Below, piece by piece: positions 1-11,313 of a stretch of DNA of 64,000 nucleotides. Under the pieces are notes generated by a model. That model saw nothing but the letters and a program-made list of their open reading frames with translations. It was not told the DNA's origin and ran no database searches. Source of the stretch: Lycocorax pyrrhopterus obiensis (Eukaryota; Chordata; Aves; Passeriformes; Paradisaeidae). Every line of letters begins with the position of its first letter. Position 1 is the first letter of the stretch. Both the position numbers and the translations under genes were made by a program. Where the stretch lies: positions 53,478,432 through 53,542,431 of the forward strand of contig JACSVZ010000002.1 of assembly GCA_014706295.1 (NCBI GenBank), in the 5' to 3' direction.

Positions 1-3000
1 TACAAAAACAAAGAATATAAGTTATCTTTGGTAGTCAGTTGAAATATCTACTGCTCAAAATCCAGGTTTCCTTTGATTAATCATTGTCATATTTTACATT
101 AAGGCACCCCATTGTCCATATTAATTTCCTTTCTAATTGCATCTCCGTAGCTCAGTAATTTACAGTTGCATGTTTTGGAAGTCCTGTTTTTAGTTTATTC
201 AGCAAAGTGCTAAAGTAACACAATGGCTAGCCCTTCTGACAGAAAAGTAGTACAGAAAGCTTTCTTCTCTTTCATCTGACAGTTGTGGGTCGGTGCTGAA
301 AAGATGGTTTAGTACTGCGCAGGGGAAAAGGAGTTAACCTGTATTTATATGTTGTTGTTGATTTTTATGTCAATATCTTGCAAATTAAAAATCCTGGCAG
401 TAAAAGTGACATGTGAGCAGTCAAGTGAACAGACAAGCAATGCTTTCATTCAGGGAGGTTTAAACAGGCTAAAGAATGGACTGGGACATGAACGTTTTGT
501 TCTGATAATGTCGGTTTGGCTCTGCTGCAATTTCATTACAGTGTTTCTAATCACATTGTTTCATGTTTTTCATTAATCTGAGGTACAATAATCAAGTTCA
601 ATGTTTCAGCTATGTAAGGAAAACATGAGCTGCCTATCTAAACCCACTGAAAATATCCTTACATGCACTATGGAAAAATACACCTTCATAAACAAAGTGC
701 ACATGTCTCTGATGCCTAATCATGTTCCTCAGAAATAAAATGACCGTGCTATATATGATTCTTAAGTGATATATATAGAAACAAGCTGTTCCATAAGCAA
801 TGTAAGTAATGAAGCCTGGTTTCCTTAAGGTTTGTGTTCTTTGTTCTCAAATCCTCAAATTCAGTTCCCTCTGAGTTTACAGTAATGATGACTCACCCAT
901 TGTGGATGATATTAGAAGTAAGTCAGGGCTTAAAGAAAAGCATGTTCCTACAGTGTGGCACGGCAATGTTTGTTAAATCTCTGCAGGAAATTTCTACTAA
1001 ATATAGAAATGTAGGGTGCTACATGCAGAACTGGTTAGTATTGTTCAAAACCAGAAGACTCCAAGCTCCAACCATAAACTTACACATAAACTATGCCAAG
1101 TGTACAAAGCAGTTTCCCCAAGCCCAGGCTAAGGACACTCCTTCCATCATGCTGAAGGTGAGCTCATGCTGTTAAATGACACCTCCAAAAGAGCTCCCAG
1201 TGCTTCAGCACTCACCTGGGAGATCTACAGTTTTGCACAAGAAGAATGGGAGGTACATAAAGGGAAAAAATGGGGAAAGATAAGCCCATTTAGGAGTGCT
1301 CTGTCACTTGTCCATTTTGTACTTTGACCATAAATCAGAGACTGTTTTGGGTGATATACTCCTTACTCTTCACTCCTTCCAGTACAGCTGTATGCCTTTG
1401 CAGAAAATTGATTAAGACTCCTTGGCCCAGCAGGTGAGACAAGCAAGCACCTGGGTTCTCTGCAATGCAGTCTGGTGCTGTGGTCCTGGGCTGAGAACTG
1501 GGAGAATTCAGTTCTGGAGTGCGGCCCTTGGATTATGTCTGTGTGTTGTGGAAGGACTATTCCCTGAAAGACAATAGCATCTGGAGGAGGAGGAGAGGAG
1601 GGAGTTGTGAGGTTGCACCTCACTGGGCAGGGGAGACAATTTAATGTGGGACCCTGGGAACTGGCAGAAAATGGGGAAAAAGAGAAAGAGGGTGGGAGGA
1701 CAAGCTTGATCACCATGCACTTTCCACAGGTTGTCTCATCCACATGACTGCTGGTATACCTGGGAGGAGTGGGGAGCCCAGATCTCTTCTTAGTCACTGA
1801 AGTCTCCACTGCTGCTCAGGTGAACCCTGCAAGGCAGATGCACATGGAAATGCACATCCTGGAACTCAGACAGGCTCAGACATTAGTTATGTACCCACCT
1901 GCTCTTCCCTAGTGGGACAGGTACCCTGGAGGCTGTGCAAAAACACAATTTTAAGTAACAAGGCTGAAATTAAAACTCAGGGACTTGTAGAGTACAGGCA
2001 GCAGGGTTATACAGCAGCTAAGCAGACCTGTGAACACTACCTATAGGGACTCACCCTAGTACTTAAAAAAATCACTTCCATCTTGGCACAAGTCTTTCTT
2101 CTCTGGCCACGGAAAGAGAGAGAACAGCTTGCTTATCAAAATCATGCTCAAACTTGATGTTGGTCTTTGTCGATAATGGTATGTGTGTGGGTCAAGCTTA
2201 CCTGTTTGCTGCAAATGATGCAGTGAAAGACCAAGAGAGGTTGCAAATGTTACCTGGTGGGAAGCAGGAGGAGAGGATGAGACACTCTTTAGGCACAAGT
2301 TAGAGGTGAGTCTCCCCTGTAGTTTCTCCTCTTTCTTCCTCGACTTATACTTCTTTGTTGGGAGTCACTATTCCTCTAGGGGAGAAGGAAACACTGCTGG
2401 ATATCTGAGGTTTCATCTCACATCATGTCTCCTCATGTTGGCCTCCCAGTATTACTAATAATTAATCTGGCCTCAACCCCCCATTTATTTCCAGCTCACA
2501 CTCGTGTCTCCATTAGTTTTCTCTTGATGACTCTGTGTGGGTTCCCAAAGCACCTAGCAAATGGTCTGTAGATCCTGATTATTGCTTTGTGCACTAATTC
2601 ATTAGTAACAGCAGTAATCAAAAGAAATTAGTGTATTAATCAGTTATTTTAAAAGCTGCCCATCTCCATCTCTGAATTGCCTGGTTTGTTTTGTCCTTTA
2701 TGTACCTGTTTCTTAGATTGCTGTCTTTCCTTGATAGAAACTGCATTTACTTACCCACTGTCAAGAATGTCAGTGATACGAAGATATAAGTAGGCAATAA
2801 TCTGTAGTCTCTATTGATATGCTATTGTAATAAAAATAAATAGCACATTTAGCAGTTTACAAAAACCTCACCACCGGATGGTTTCTTCTGGCACTGCTGA
2901 TCTCTTTGTGGTCTTTGGCCTTATGTGTATCCCATAAAGTTTGTCTGTACATTATTACATCTCTGCTTTTTAACTGTTGTTACTGTAACAACGAACTAAT

Positions 3001-6000
3001 CAGAAGTCTCTGAATGCCAGTCTAATAAAAGTGCATAAAGATGGATCATGGGAATGACCTGAATGCATAGGGGATTTATTGTATGAGTATGAGAAAACAT
3101 GTTGGACTGTTTGTGACTAATATTTTTGTTTGATTTATGGATTCTGTCATCTTTTATAATCCTCAAATTAATAGAAAACACAAGGGTTTTAGATTTACTA
3201 AAACAAAAACACTTTCCATTGGTAAGCTTTACCTATGTTAGCTTTTCAAGCATTTTGAAAATCCAGAGTTCCTGAATTTCTTGAGCTGGGTTATGATTTG
3301 CTAAAATAATAACAGACTCTGTGAGAATGCAGGTTATTTTCTTTTATTTCATTTGCCCTAATATGCAGGTCTGTTTTTGTTTGCTTCGGGTGGGTTAGTT
3401 TTTTTTAAAATTCAGGACTTGAAACAAAACAAATTCTCTCTGCAAAATGTTAAAATTTGTGTTGTTTACAATAAAAAAAAAGAAAGAAAAAGCTTTTTTT
3501 GACATGTGTTTTGATTAAGTAATAGTAGTATCTTATAAATCCATGAGATGGGTTACACAGGAATAGCTTACTCATTTCCAGTTGGAAATAATTTTGAAAG
3601 CATGGAGATAGAAACGTTGTCTGTGCAAGGAGAACACCTAGAATGAATAAAGAAGGAGACGAAGAAAGGGGAGGGGAACTAAAATCCATAACTTAAGGAA
3701 AACCTATTATTTAACACCTGAACATATGTGTGCATACAAAAGCATACGTTATAAAATGCTTACTTTTCAGAACTATATAAAAATTTTTGACATTTTTTGC
3801 TTGAAGGAATGTGCAAGAGATGCGAGACCATGTACCCCAGCTGGCTCCTCTCTGTCTGGGAGGTGAGTTGTTTGGGATGACTGTGCATAATGGGGTTGCT
3901 GCACAGAGCTGAGATGGGCTCTGCTATTGCACCATCAGTGAGCTCTTTGGTAGATAATTGTGGTCTGGTTGAAACTCAAGGGACTGCTGGTCAGATCCAG
4001 CCCATCTTTCTCATGGTTTTCTCCAATAAGGATCTTTTTATTTTGCTTTCTGCTGCCTGCCACATTTCCTGGAATAAGAGATCTCAGAATGTAATGCTCA
4101 GAAGTGAATATTCTGACTGTGCACAGATAAATGCATGGTGCAATACAAAGCTAACTGCACATTGCTAACTGCAACTTCCTTTGCTTGGCCAATGCCAAAG
4201 GGCCTGTAGGCTTCCAAAGAAGCTAAAATAAGAAATTGAATAGTTTTCAAGTGATTTTAAAAGTTTGTGGAGAAGATGAAAATCTACCATGTTTTCACAT
4301 GGAAATAAAAAAAAAAAAGAGAGATACTCTTTCATGAGAGACCACTCTACCATTAACTATTCTTCAGGTTCTGCCATGTTGATCTCATGTCAAAGTTACT
4401 AAAACAACCTGTGAAGATTAGGCATTGCTGTTCTCCTGCTATTACCCTGTAATTTCCAAATTCCTCCGATATAACATAATTTACACAACCACACAATAAG
4501 CTGGTCCTGAAACTCGTAGCAATATGTTGAACTGCAAAATGATGTTTTTTGGAAGGAAAGTTTTGTAGGAGCTACTGTTGACTATGAACCAGGAACAACT
4601 GGCTGCATACCATGAAACGTCTTCAGAAAAGGCTTACATCACATTAAAAATGAATTCTCATTCAGCCTGTTTTTATCTCAATATTATGTGCTGTTGAGGC
4701 ACATCAGTAAGGGAAGAATTTTGATTGTACAAATATTTATAGGTATTTCAGAGTCAAGTGTAGTAATGAAATTCCTTTTGGGCAGAAACTTTTTATGAAT
4801 CTCCATCAGCCAACAGATACACCATGCCATGAGTTAAGTGCCAAACACACTATCTAAGATGTGGTGGTGAATTCATTGATTATCCTCATGTTGTCATTAG
4901 TCCTTATATCTGCATTGAAAAATGAGTTATGATTTGTTTGGGGAATTTTTCAGTAGTTACTAATTCTGCTGTCTTTATTTACGAAAGTTTTATGTATATT
5001 TATGCTGGATGTAGTTACTTTGTTTTGGAAAAAAATCAATACCTTTAATGTCAGCACATCAGTAATGATATCTGCTGAATATTAAACCGTAGGTAAAAAA
5101 AACACGAACAAACAAAAACCAAATAAGTAATGGAATAATTTTGCATTCGGAACAGAGGGAAAAATAACATGGAAAATATTAGTAGGCCATTAGGCAATTA
5201 GGTATGTGGTAAGTGTTCACTTAGCACTTCACTGTGCCCATATGTAGTGCATACAGACCAATCAGAACTCAGTGAAAGTAGGAAAAACCCAGGGAAGGGA
5301 AGGATTAATAGCATATGGAAGAAGGAGCAGCTCTTACGTGGGGAGGGAATACAAAATCTGGTTGTTGTGTGAGGCACTTTCGTTATCTGAAAGGAAAGGA
5401 CACACATGAATTTGTGCCTGAGACTCAGTCACTTATTTCAGTTGAGAATATAACCCAAGAAACATAAAATGAATAAGTCAGTCCTTAGTGAATTATTATC
5501 GTCTGGAAGTTTTTCTGCATTTCAAAGTTGAAGATGGCATTTGCACATGGGTTTTGGTTCTTCTCTACCCTGAAATAGGATGGAAAATGATGACAGAGTA
5601 GGGCACTTTGTCTCAGACACTTTTTCTTTTTTTTTTTTTTTTGAGAAGCAGAGGAATCTCTGACTCAGAACATGTAATACAGAAAAGATCAGAGACTAAA
5701 CTTCTGCTGTGTCCCCCAGGAAGTCCTGCTGCAGCCTTTTGTTGTTGTTCTGTCCTGGTAGCTGTCCACACTCACTCCGCATGGGTAAAAATGACAAGAT
5801 GATGTGTAGAAACTGGAAAATCCAACTTCAGAAGTTTTTTCCAATTTTAGTGTTTTACCTACTCCAGCAATAGTTCCTACAGTTAATATTGGAAATGGCT
5901 CTACAAAAGGTTATCCTATCTTAAGAACACATTTTGTATTAAAGAACAAAACAGATCAAAACCACATCGTATAGACAGAACATTACAAAACATTGTGAAA

Positions 6001-8230
6001 ATAATATGTAAAATTATTTTCAGGTCTCATTCTTCATGGATTCATTTTTGGCAATGTAGGTTTTATTGTTGGTGGTGCCTTTCATTTGGGATTCTGTGTG
6101 CCAGGGGCTGTACTTGCATATAGTGAAATGAATGCTCCTACTGCAGAGCTCCTTCAGCCTCAGCACTGATCTAAAAAGAATAATTAATACAGTAATTTCC
6201 ATTTCCTGTCCCAGGGCAGATAAAGTAATGAAACAGGCTGAGGATGACAAGCGATTCTAAGCTTTTCTTTAAAATAAGGTTCATCAAGCCTTAGTTTGAA
6301 AGAATATGAGTGGAACTTGTAAGACCCAATGACAGACATGCAAAAATGGGCTGTGCTTCAGTATTGCAACGCTGTGTGCCTTGCTAATGTATTCCATCTT
6401 TGCGTACAGCTAAGAGGAGGTGCACGAAGCTGTTCTTCACATACCCACTGACATAGTTACTAGAGACTGAGACATCCCACTGAGCACCGCCATGGAGAAG
6501 ACCCAACACAAGGTGAACCTCTGTGGTCACTTCATAAGCATCAGGTGAAATTCAGTAGTTTTTTGGTAGTTTAACTGTAATTTTAAAATCAGCTTCTGAC
6601 CACAGCGTAATTCCTCCTTCATTTCCATTACTTTATCTTAATTTGCATTTCTTCAGCACCCCATTTAGGCCAAGAAAGATTTGTTTGGTGATTAATTTGA
6701 AGTAGGTGTAGGAATGCATTAGTTGGAGGGAGAGCAGTATGTGCCACTCTCTGGGTTCCAGCCTGACCGGGACTTGACCCTTTTGTGCTTTGCTGTGTTT
6801 TTGTTTTTGATTTCAGTAAGTTTTGATGATGATGCTGTTCAGGAAACAGAGCAAAAGCCCGTTGTTTTCTTAGATTATCTCCTCAGATGCACCCCTGAAG
6901 TATATTGCTTGGTCTGACTGAAGATCAACCACAAATGCTAAAGCAAATAATACTGTGGGAGCCTGAAAGTGCAGATGCCATTCAGAGTAGTCACAGACAC
7001 TTTGATGTGGGCACTCACTATATTTCCTGCATTTCTTCACTCTAAACATAGTTTTGGCTTTAACTGTTTTGACCCAGTCTCTCAGGCCAGATCTCTGTGC
7101 CATTGAATGACAGTGTATAAAAGCTGTGCACTTGATGATTTGGTATGCACTGTTCCATAACTTAGGCCACTAGTACCTAAAACAAAGGCATGGATTTGGA
7201 AGGATCAAACTGTCAAATGCATAGATGGATCACTAGGGAGTTTGAAACTCTGGGATTAATTTCATTGGCTATAGAGACTGGTACTACCCAGTAATTCACA
7301 CCTCCAAACTCAGAAAATTAGGTACTTGACTCTAGAATTTAAATCTGGCATATGTATAATTTGAACCAATACAAGAGACTTGTTATGGAAGAGTAGTTGG
7401 GGATAAAGGAGTGGGAAATGCCTTGTTTAAGGATATTGTATCTTTGTAGTGGAGGAATTGAAAATACTTGCTTTTTGCCACACTGTACCATTTTCTTCAT
7501 CTGTCTGTCTACTGAGCTGGTTAAAAACATGCTGTAAATCTATTTGTGCGGCAAACAGGATGATGTCTAAAAAGTTATGAATTGCATATGTGCACCAATT
7601 CTTGATGTGTTCTTGCCAGCACTACAGTAGTCATTAATATCTCCCATACTTTAGGTATTGTTCTCTCTTTTTCTCTCTCTGAAGGAATAATTTCTTTTCT
7701 TAGTTCATGCACCATGAATATTTATCATCCCCATATTTGTTTGTTCCTTTTGGCAACTGTACTTCCAAGTTGCACCAGCCAGATGGGTTGGGATGGTCTT
7801 CAAAAATGCTGTGTAGGACATAAGAGAATTGAAGAATCCATACCACAATAAAACATTCAAAAGAGTCACAGAGCCTTCTTTTTATCTTCATTAATTTTGT
7901 CTGTCTTACCACGTATGTGAGAGCTAGCGTAAAGCTTTTGTGGAAAATGGATGAGTACTGTTCCGGTGTCTCTACCTTAGTGGTCATCATGCAAAGCCAA
8001 AATGGGTACTCCTCCTCGTCCATCTTTTCCCTCTAAATCTCTGTTGTGCCCGATGTCCTGACTGCACTAATGCCTCTGCAGTGCCAGTGCCAGTGTGCCC
8101 ATCTGCAAAACTACCAGATCTCTATTTGGAAGCTCCTGTCTCCAGCTGTTGAGGCAGGAAAATCAAGGTTGTTGTGGGCCAATAGTAGGATTCGTGGAAG
8201 TCTAAACCTGAAAGAATTGGAAGGACTATC
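1..8230. other. Non-coding stretch, no gene recognised
   Basis: I see no convincing exon, RNA gene or young transposon here. Open frames are short (the longest, 148 codons on the minus strand at 1363-1809, is rich in Ser, Pro and Cys and matches nothing I know). Small items are a GGA-rich run near 1571-1597, A-rich runs near 3470 and 4310, and an interrupted T tract at 5622-5642. The composition is AT-rich and otherwise unremarkable. Confidence 0.6.
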
Positions 8231-8234
8231 AGAA

Positions 8235-8340
8235 AAATGTAAGAATAGCCCAGCAGAGTCATGCTGGCTCAAGCCCAAAGGTGTAGCAAACCTCCTTTAT
8301 TACTCTGAAATCCTCTAGGAAATACCCAGAGCAAAATGTG
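8235..8340 (+). repeat. Possible ancient amniote interspersed-repeat fragment
   Basis: The string around 8262-8284 (CATGCTGGCTCAAG followed by CCCAAAGGT) resembles a motif I remember from an abundant ancient amniote repeat, roughly CATACTGGGTCAGACC then AAAGGTCC. The preceding GTAAGAATAGCC at 8238-8249 and the CCCAGAG near 8325-8331 fall in the same order as in that repeat. The middle is poorly conserved. I cannot name the family with certainty, and the match is from memory rather than an alignment. Confidence 0.3.
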
Positions 8341-10052
8341 GAAGACCTAAGGTTGGTCTGCCAAAAACTTCCACAGCGTTTTTGAGTAGAGTATGGCTGA
8401 AAGATGATTTGGTGGGAATGTAGTATGAAGTAGGACATGAAGCGAGGCAGTAGCCTGGGAGACAGTCCAGTTAGAAAGGACACATACAGGCAGCAGAAGA
8501 GGACCACAGTCTATGGTGGAGGGAAAAAGTCACAAGAGAACTTGACATGTGGAAAACAATGTAGAATGTAAACAAAAAAATTGATGAAGGGGGAGAGGGA
8601 AGTGGGGTCACAGAGGATGTCCCAGCATAAGCGGCTTGATGTAAAGCAGGACAAACTAGAAAGTACTATTTCTGCTTTACTTTCAACCTGATTTCCCATC
8701 AAGTGGCTTCATTGGTCAGTTTCAGTGGTTGACTCTTACCTTTCATTGCAATAACCAGAGAAATGTGGTTAATGAACAGACTATCCATAATTTTATTTGT
8801 TTCCATCATGCCCTCTTACAGTCATCTCCTCTCAGAGAAGAAGAATCCTAGTCTGTCTGGAAGCCACTTCATATTTCTTCCTCATCTTCCTTTATTTGTT
8901 TTCTGGCTCCTTTTTCGAGTGGCCTGCCAACGAGAGGAAAGGACAGATAGACTAGTCTGCATTCTGTATTTTGAATATTCACTTCCATATTGTTTCCCTC
9001 TGTTCCATTCCTAGTCCTCTGCAGTTATTCAGAGGTCAATTACCACCTCTTTTAATAATGCTGAAGAAAAATTTTTGACTGAGTCAAAGCCCGAACCCAA
9101 AAAACACAGCCCATGAAAAACTATTGCTTTGATTCTGGAGAAAATATTATGTGTTCAAAACCATACAACCATTTCATAAAAGAATGTCCTTCACATCCAT
9201 TTTCTTAAAAAGGAAAAAAGAAAGGAAAAGAGCTGTCAGGGTTAATTAAATGACATTATGTCATCAGCACACAGGAAAGGTGCGTAGCAACAAGGGCAAG
9301 AGAATCTGCTACAGAACTCACCACATTAGTTGTCTGCTCTGCCTGTAGGAGACTTGGACAGAAATTAAAGCACCCACATGGTAACTAATAATGAAGGATA
9401 GATTTATTAGCAGTGGTAATGGTCCTAAACTTTTAAGTTCTTAACATTTCAGGGACTGTTTAGATGTAGATTTTTTGGCTGAGGTGCAGTTTGGAACGGT
9501 TTCTGACTCTGGTTTTTCCCAGTGTTCGAAGGCATTTGAATTCTGTTTTGCTGTAGGCTTAATAGACGTGCATATACTACAAGGACAGGCAAAAAAATAT
9601 GTAAGTATCTATGTAGAGAGATTGTATATAATGAAAAATTGATGGTAACCTTAAATTCCTTGTAAATATCTCAGATGATATACTTCATAATTTTTCCTGA
9701 GCTAGAAAAATTTTATAGTTAGTTTCCTTTCCCTCCAAGGAAAGACATGCAGAAAAGCAATCCCAGTAAGCATATAGTACTTCATAAAACTTTCCTAAAA
9801 TTGTTTGTTTTTTCCTTTATGAAAATCACGTAAAACTTTTACAAAATCCATAATAATGCAGAGAACTCACTCTGGTTAATATTATTTATACTAAAAGTGT
9901 GTTGGCCTGTATATTCTGGCAGTCGGTATGCCTATCCTCTTCCTCCAGTCCTTTGAACTCACACAATTATCTGTGTCAATTATCTGACACTGGTCAGCCA
10001 ATGTGTTAGGCAATTGTCTTCTCCTGTGATGTGTTTGAAAAACTCTGTTCTG
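8341..10052. other. Non-coding stretch, nothing recognised
   Basis: This is AT-rich sequence without recognisable exons or repeats. The short frames present (for example 83 codons at 8763-9014) are hydrophobic and Phe/Leu/Ser-rich, as expected from translating AT-rich non-coding DNA. Confidence 0.55.
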
Positions 10053-10060
10053 CTACTTAC

Positions 10061-10230
10061 CCCAAAACTGCTGCAAGTCTCTCTCCCAGGAGATATGACA
10101 AAGTTGAGACTCATTGATCATCTTCTGGGATGAGGTGTCCATAACACAGCCACTGACTGGGTCATTCCCAGATATGTAGTCTGTATCCGCAGGACCTAAA
10201 CAGAAGAGCCTCTTCTCTTGGACTGAAGAC
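10061..10230 (-). other. Candidate exon with splice-like borders (weak)
   Basis: On the minus strand a 170-nt segment has GTAAGTAG directly after it (plus-strand CTACTTAC at 10053-10060). It is preceded by a pyrimidine-leaning run ending in CTAACAG (complement of 10231-10237). The segment stays open in one frame and encodes a peptide containing LFCLGPADTDYISG and SQLCHISWERDLQQFW. The same frame is open from 10370 to 10053. Read on the plus strand, the segment has stops in all three frames. The implied intron phases are 2 upstream and 1 downstream. I recognise no protein family, and neither neighbouring exons nor a promoter were identified. A chance open frame with cryptic splice sites remains the more likely explanation. 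Confidence 0.25.
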
Positions 10231-10698
10231 CTGTTAGGTAAGAACGAGCAGAGACAGAGATACAAATATATATTCCCCTCAATAAGGCAGGAGACAGGAT
10301 GGGTTGGGATGGGGAATGAGTGAGCCATGGAGTCTGTTGTTTTTCTCCCATGTGGGAAGCTGCTCAACAATCAGACTTCTTTGAAGTGTGTCAAGATCAC
10401 CACTCGAAGTAAAGACATTCTCACTATCCTAAACTCTACCAGTAGAATAAAGAACCTATACTGTGGTCCAAATAGCAAAACTGGGAAGGAGGAATAGGAA
10501 CTGGACGGTCAGGGACATGTGCATTTTTTTACCCGTGCATGTCTTTGAGAAGGAGAATGTTGGAAGAAATTAAGTTTGTTTTCTTCCCTTCAGAAAGGTT
10601 ACTGTGATTAGAAATGCCCATGTAGATAGAGGTAAAAGGGTTTTCATTTCTTCACTATCCTCCCACCCAGTAACCAAATTTCCTCATTTCTTTTCACC
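10231..10698. other. Flank between exon candidate and solo LTR
   Basis: This is non-coding sequence in which I see no gene or repeat. It ends at AATCC (10699-10703), the 5-bp sequence abutting the LTR. Confidence 0.5.
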
Positions 10699-11048
10699 AA
10701 TCCTGTTGCGGTGAGCCATGGCCAGAGCCATGGTCAGCTGGACCAAGCAGACCAAAAGGTCCAGTGGTTTGACGCCTCCACAGCACAAGGGCTTGTAGGT
10801 ACAGTGAGCACACAAAAGGCTGTGTAAAGCACGCTGACAATTGGCTGCTGCCCCCCCCTCCTCCTGGCTTCATATTTGGTTATTTCTCTAGAAAGTTCTA
10901 TGTTCCTCGGTTGGTAATTGGCTCATGTTACTCCTCTGCCCCTCATTTCTTCTCCCATTTGCCCTAATCCCTTCTCACCCGCCTTGTAAGACCCCCTAAC
11001 TGGTATTTTATTGTTTACTGTATGTTCTCCACGCCTATTATGTAGGGG

Positions 11049-11055
11049 TATAAAA
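11049..11055 (+). promoter_or_regulatory. LTR TATA box
   Basis: TATAAAA lies 50 bases upstream of the LTR polyadenylation signal, and CCAAT-type motifs lie further upstream. This is the expected U3 promoter arrangement and sets the plus orientation of the LTR. Confidence 0.65.
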
Positions 11056-11104
11056 CTCCACGCCCACCTAATTTTATCAGCTCTCCTCGTGGCTTCTTCC
11101 CTCG

Positions 11105-11110
11105 AATAAA
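11105..11110 (+). promoter_or_regulatory. LTR polyadenylation signal
   Basis: AATAAA sits just downstream of the TATA box region, which implies a short R segment. This is the usual position for the retroviral R-region polyadenylation signal. Confidence 0.65.
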
Positions 11111-11313
11111 CCCTTCCCTGCCCCACGAGGAACTCCCTCTGCTTTTTCCTCCCTCCTTCGCGCACCTGCCCATCAGTGGGCAAGGCGAACCCGAGCTGGT
11201 GCTTCGCCTGCCCTCCAGCGCCGCTATCGGCTTCCATCCCCCCACCTGGGGCAGGTAGAACATTGCCCGGTGCTAAGGCAGCGTGCTAGCCGGCACAGCG
11301 CCGCGGCAAACCC

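Larger units (their letters stand above)
10704..11308 (+). mobile_element. Solo LTR of an endogenous retrovirus
   Basis: This 605-bp block is GC- and CpG-richer than its flanks and has LTR architecture. It begins TGTTGCGG and ends CCGCGGCA, imperfect terminal inverted repeats (6 of 8) with the canonical TG...CA ends. It is bounded by AATCC (10699-10703) and AACCC (11309-11313), a 5-bp target duplication with one mismatch. In order it carries two ATTGG (inverted CCAAT) motifs near 10840 and 10917, a TATA box TATAAAA at 11049-11055, and a polyadenylation signal AATAAA at 11105-11110. The region from there to the end (about 195 bp) would be the rest of R plus U5. No tRNA primer-binding site follows, and there is no second LTR or gag/pol nearby, so it is a solo LTR left by LTR-LTR recombination. 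A 5-bp duplication is common for ERVL-like elements, but the family is not assigned. The minus-strand frames inside it are spurious. Confidence 0.8.

Noticed and set aside
1363..1809. 148-codon minus-strand frame
   Set aside because: Its Ser/Pro/Cys-rich composition follows local base composition; I found no splice context or recognised domain.
10923..11263. Two minus-strand frames of 82-104 codons
   Set aside because: They lie antisense inside the LTR and reflect its GC content.
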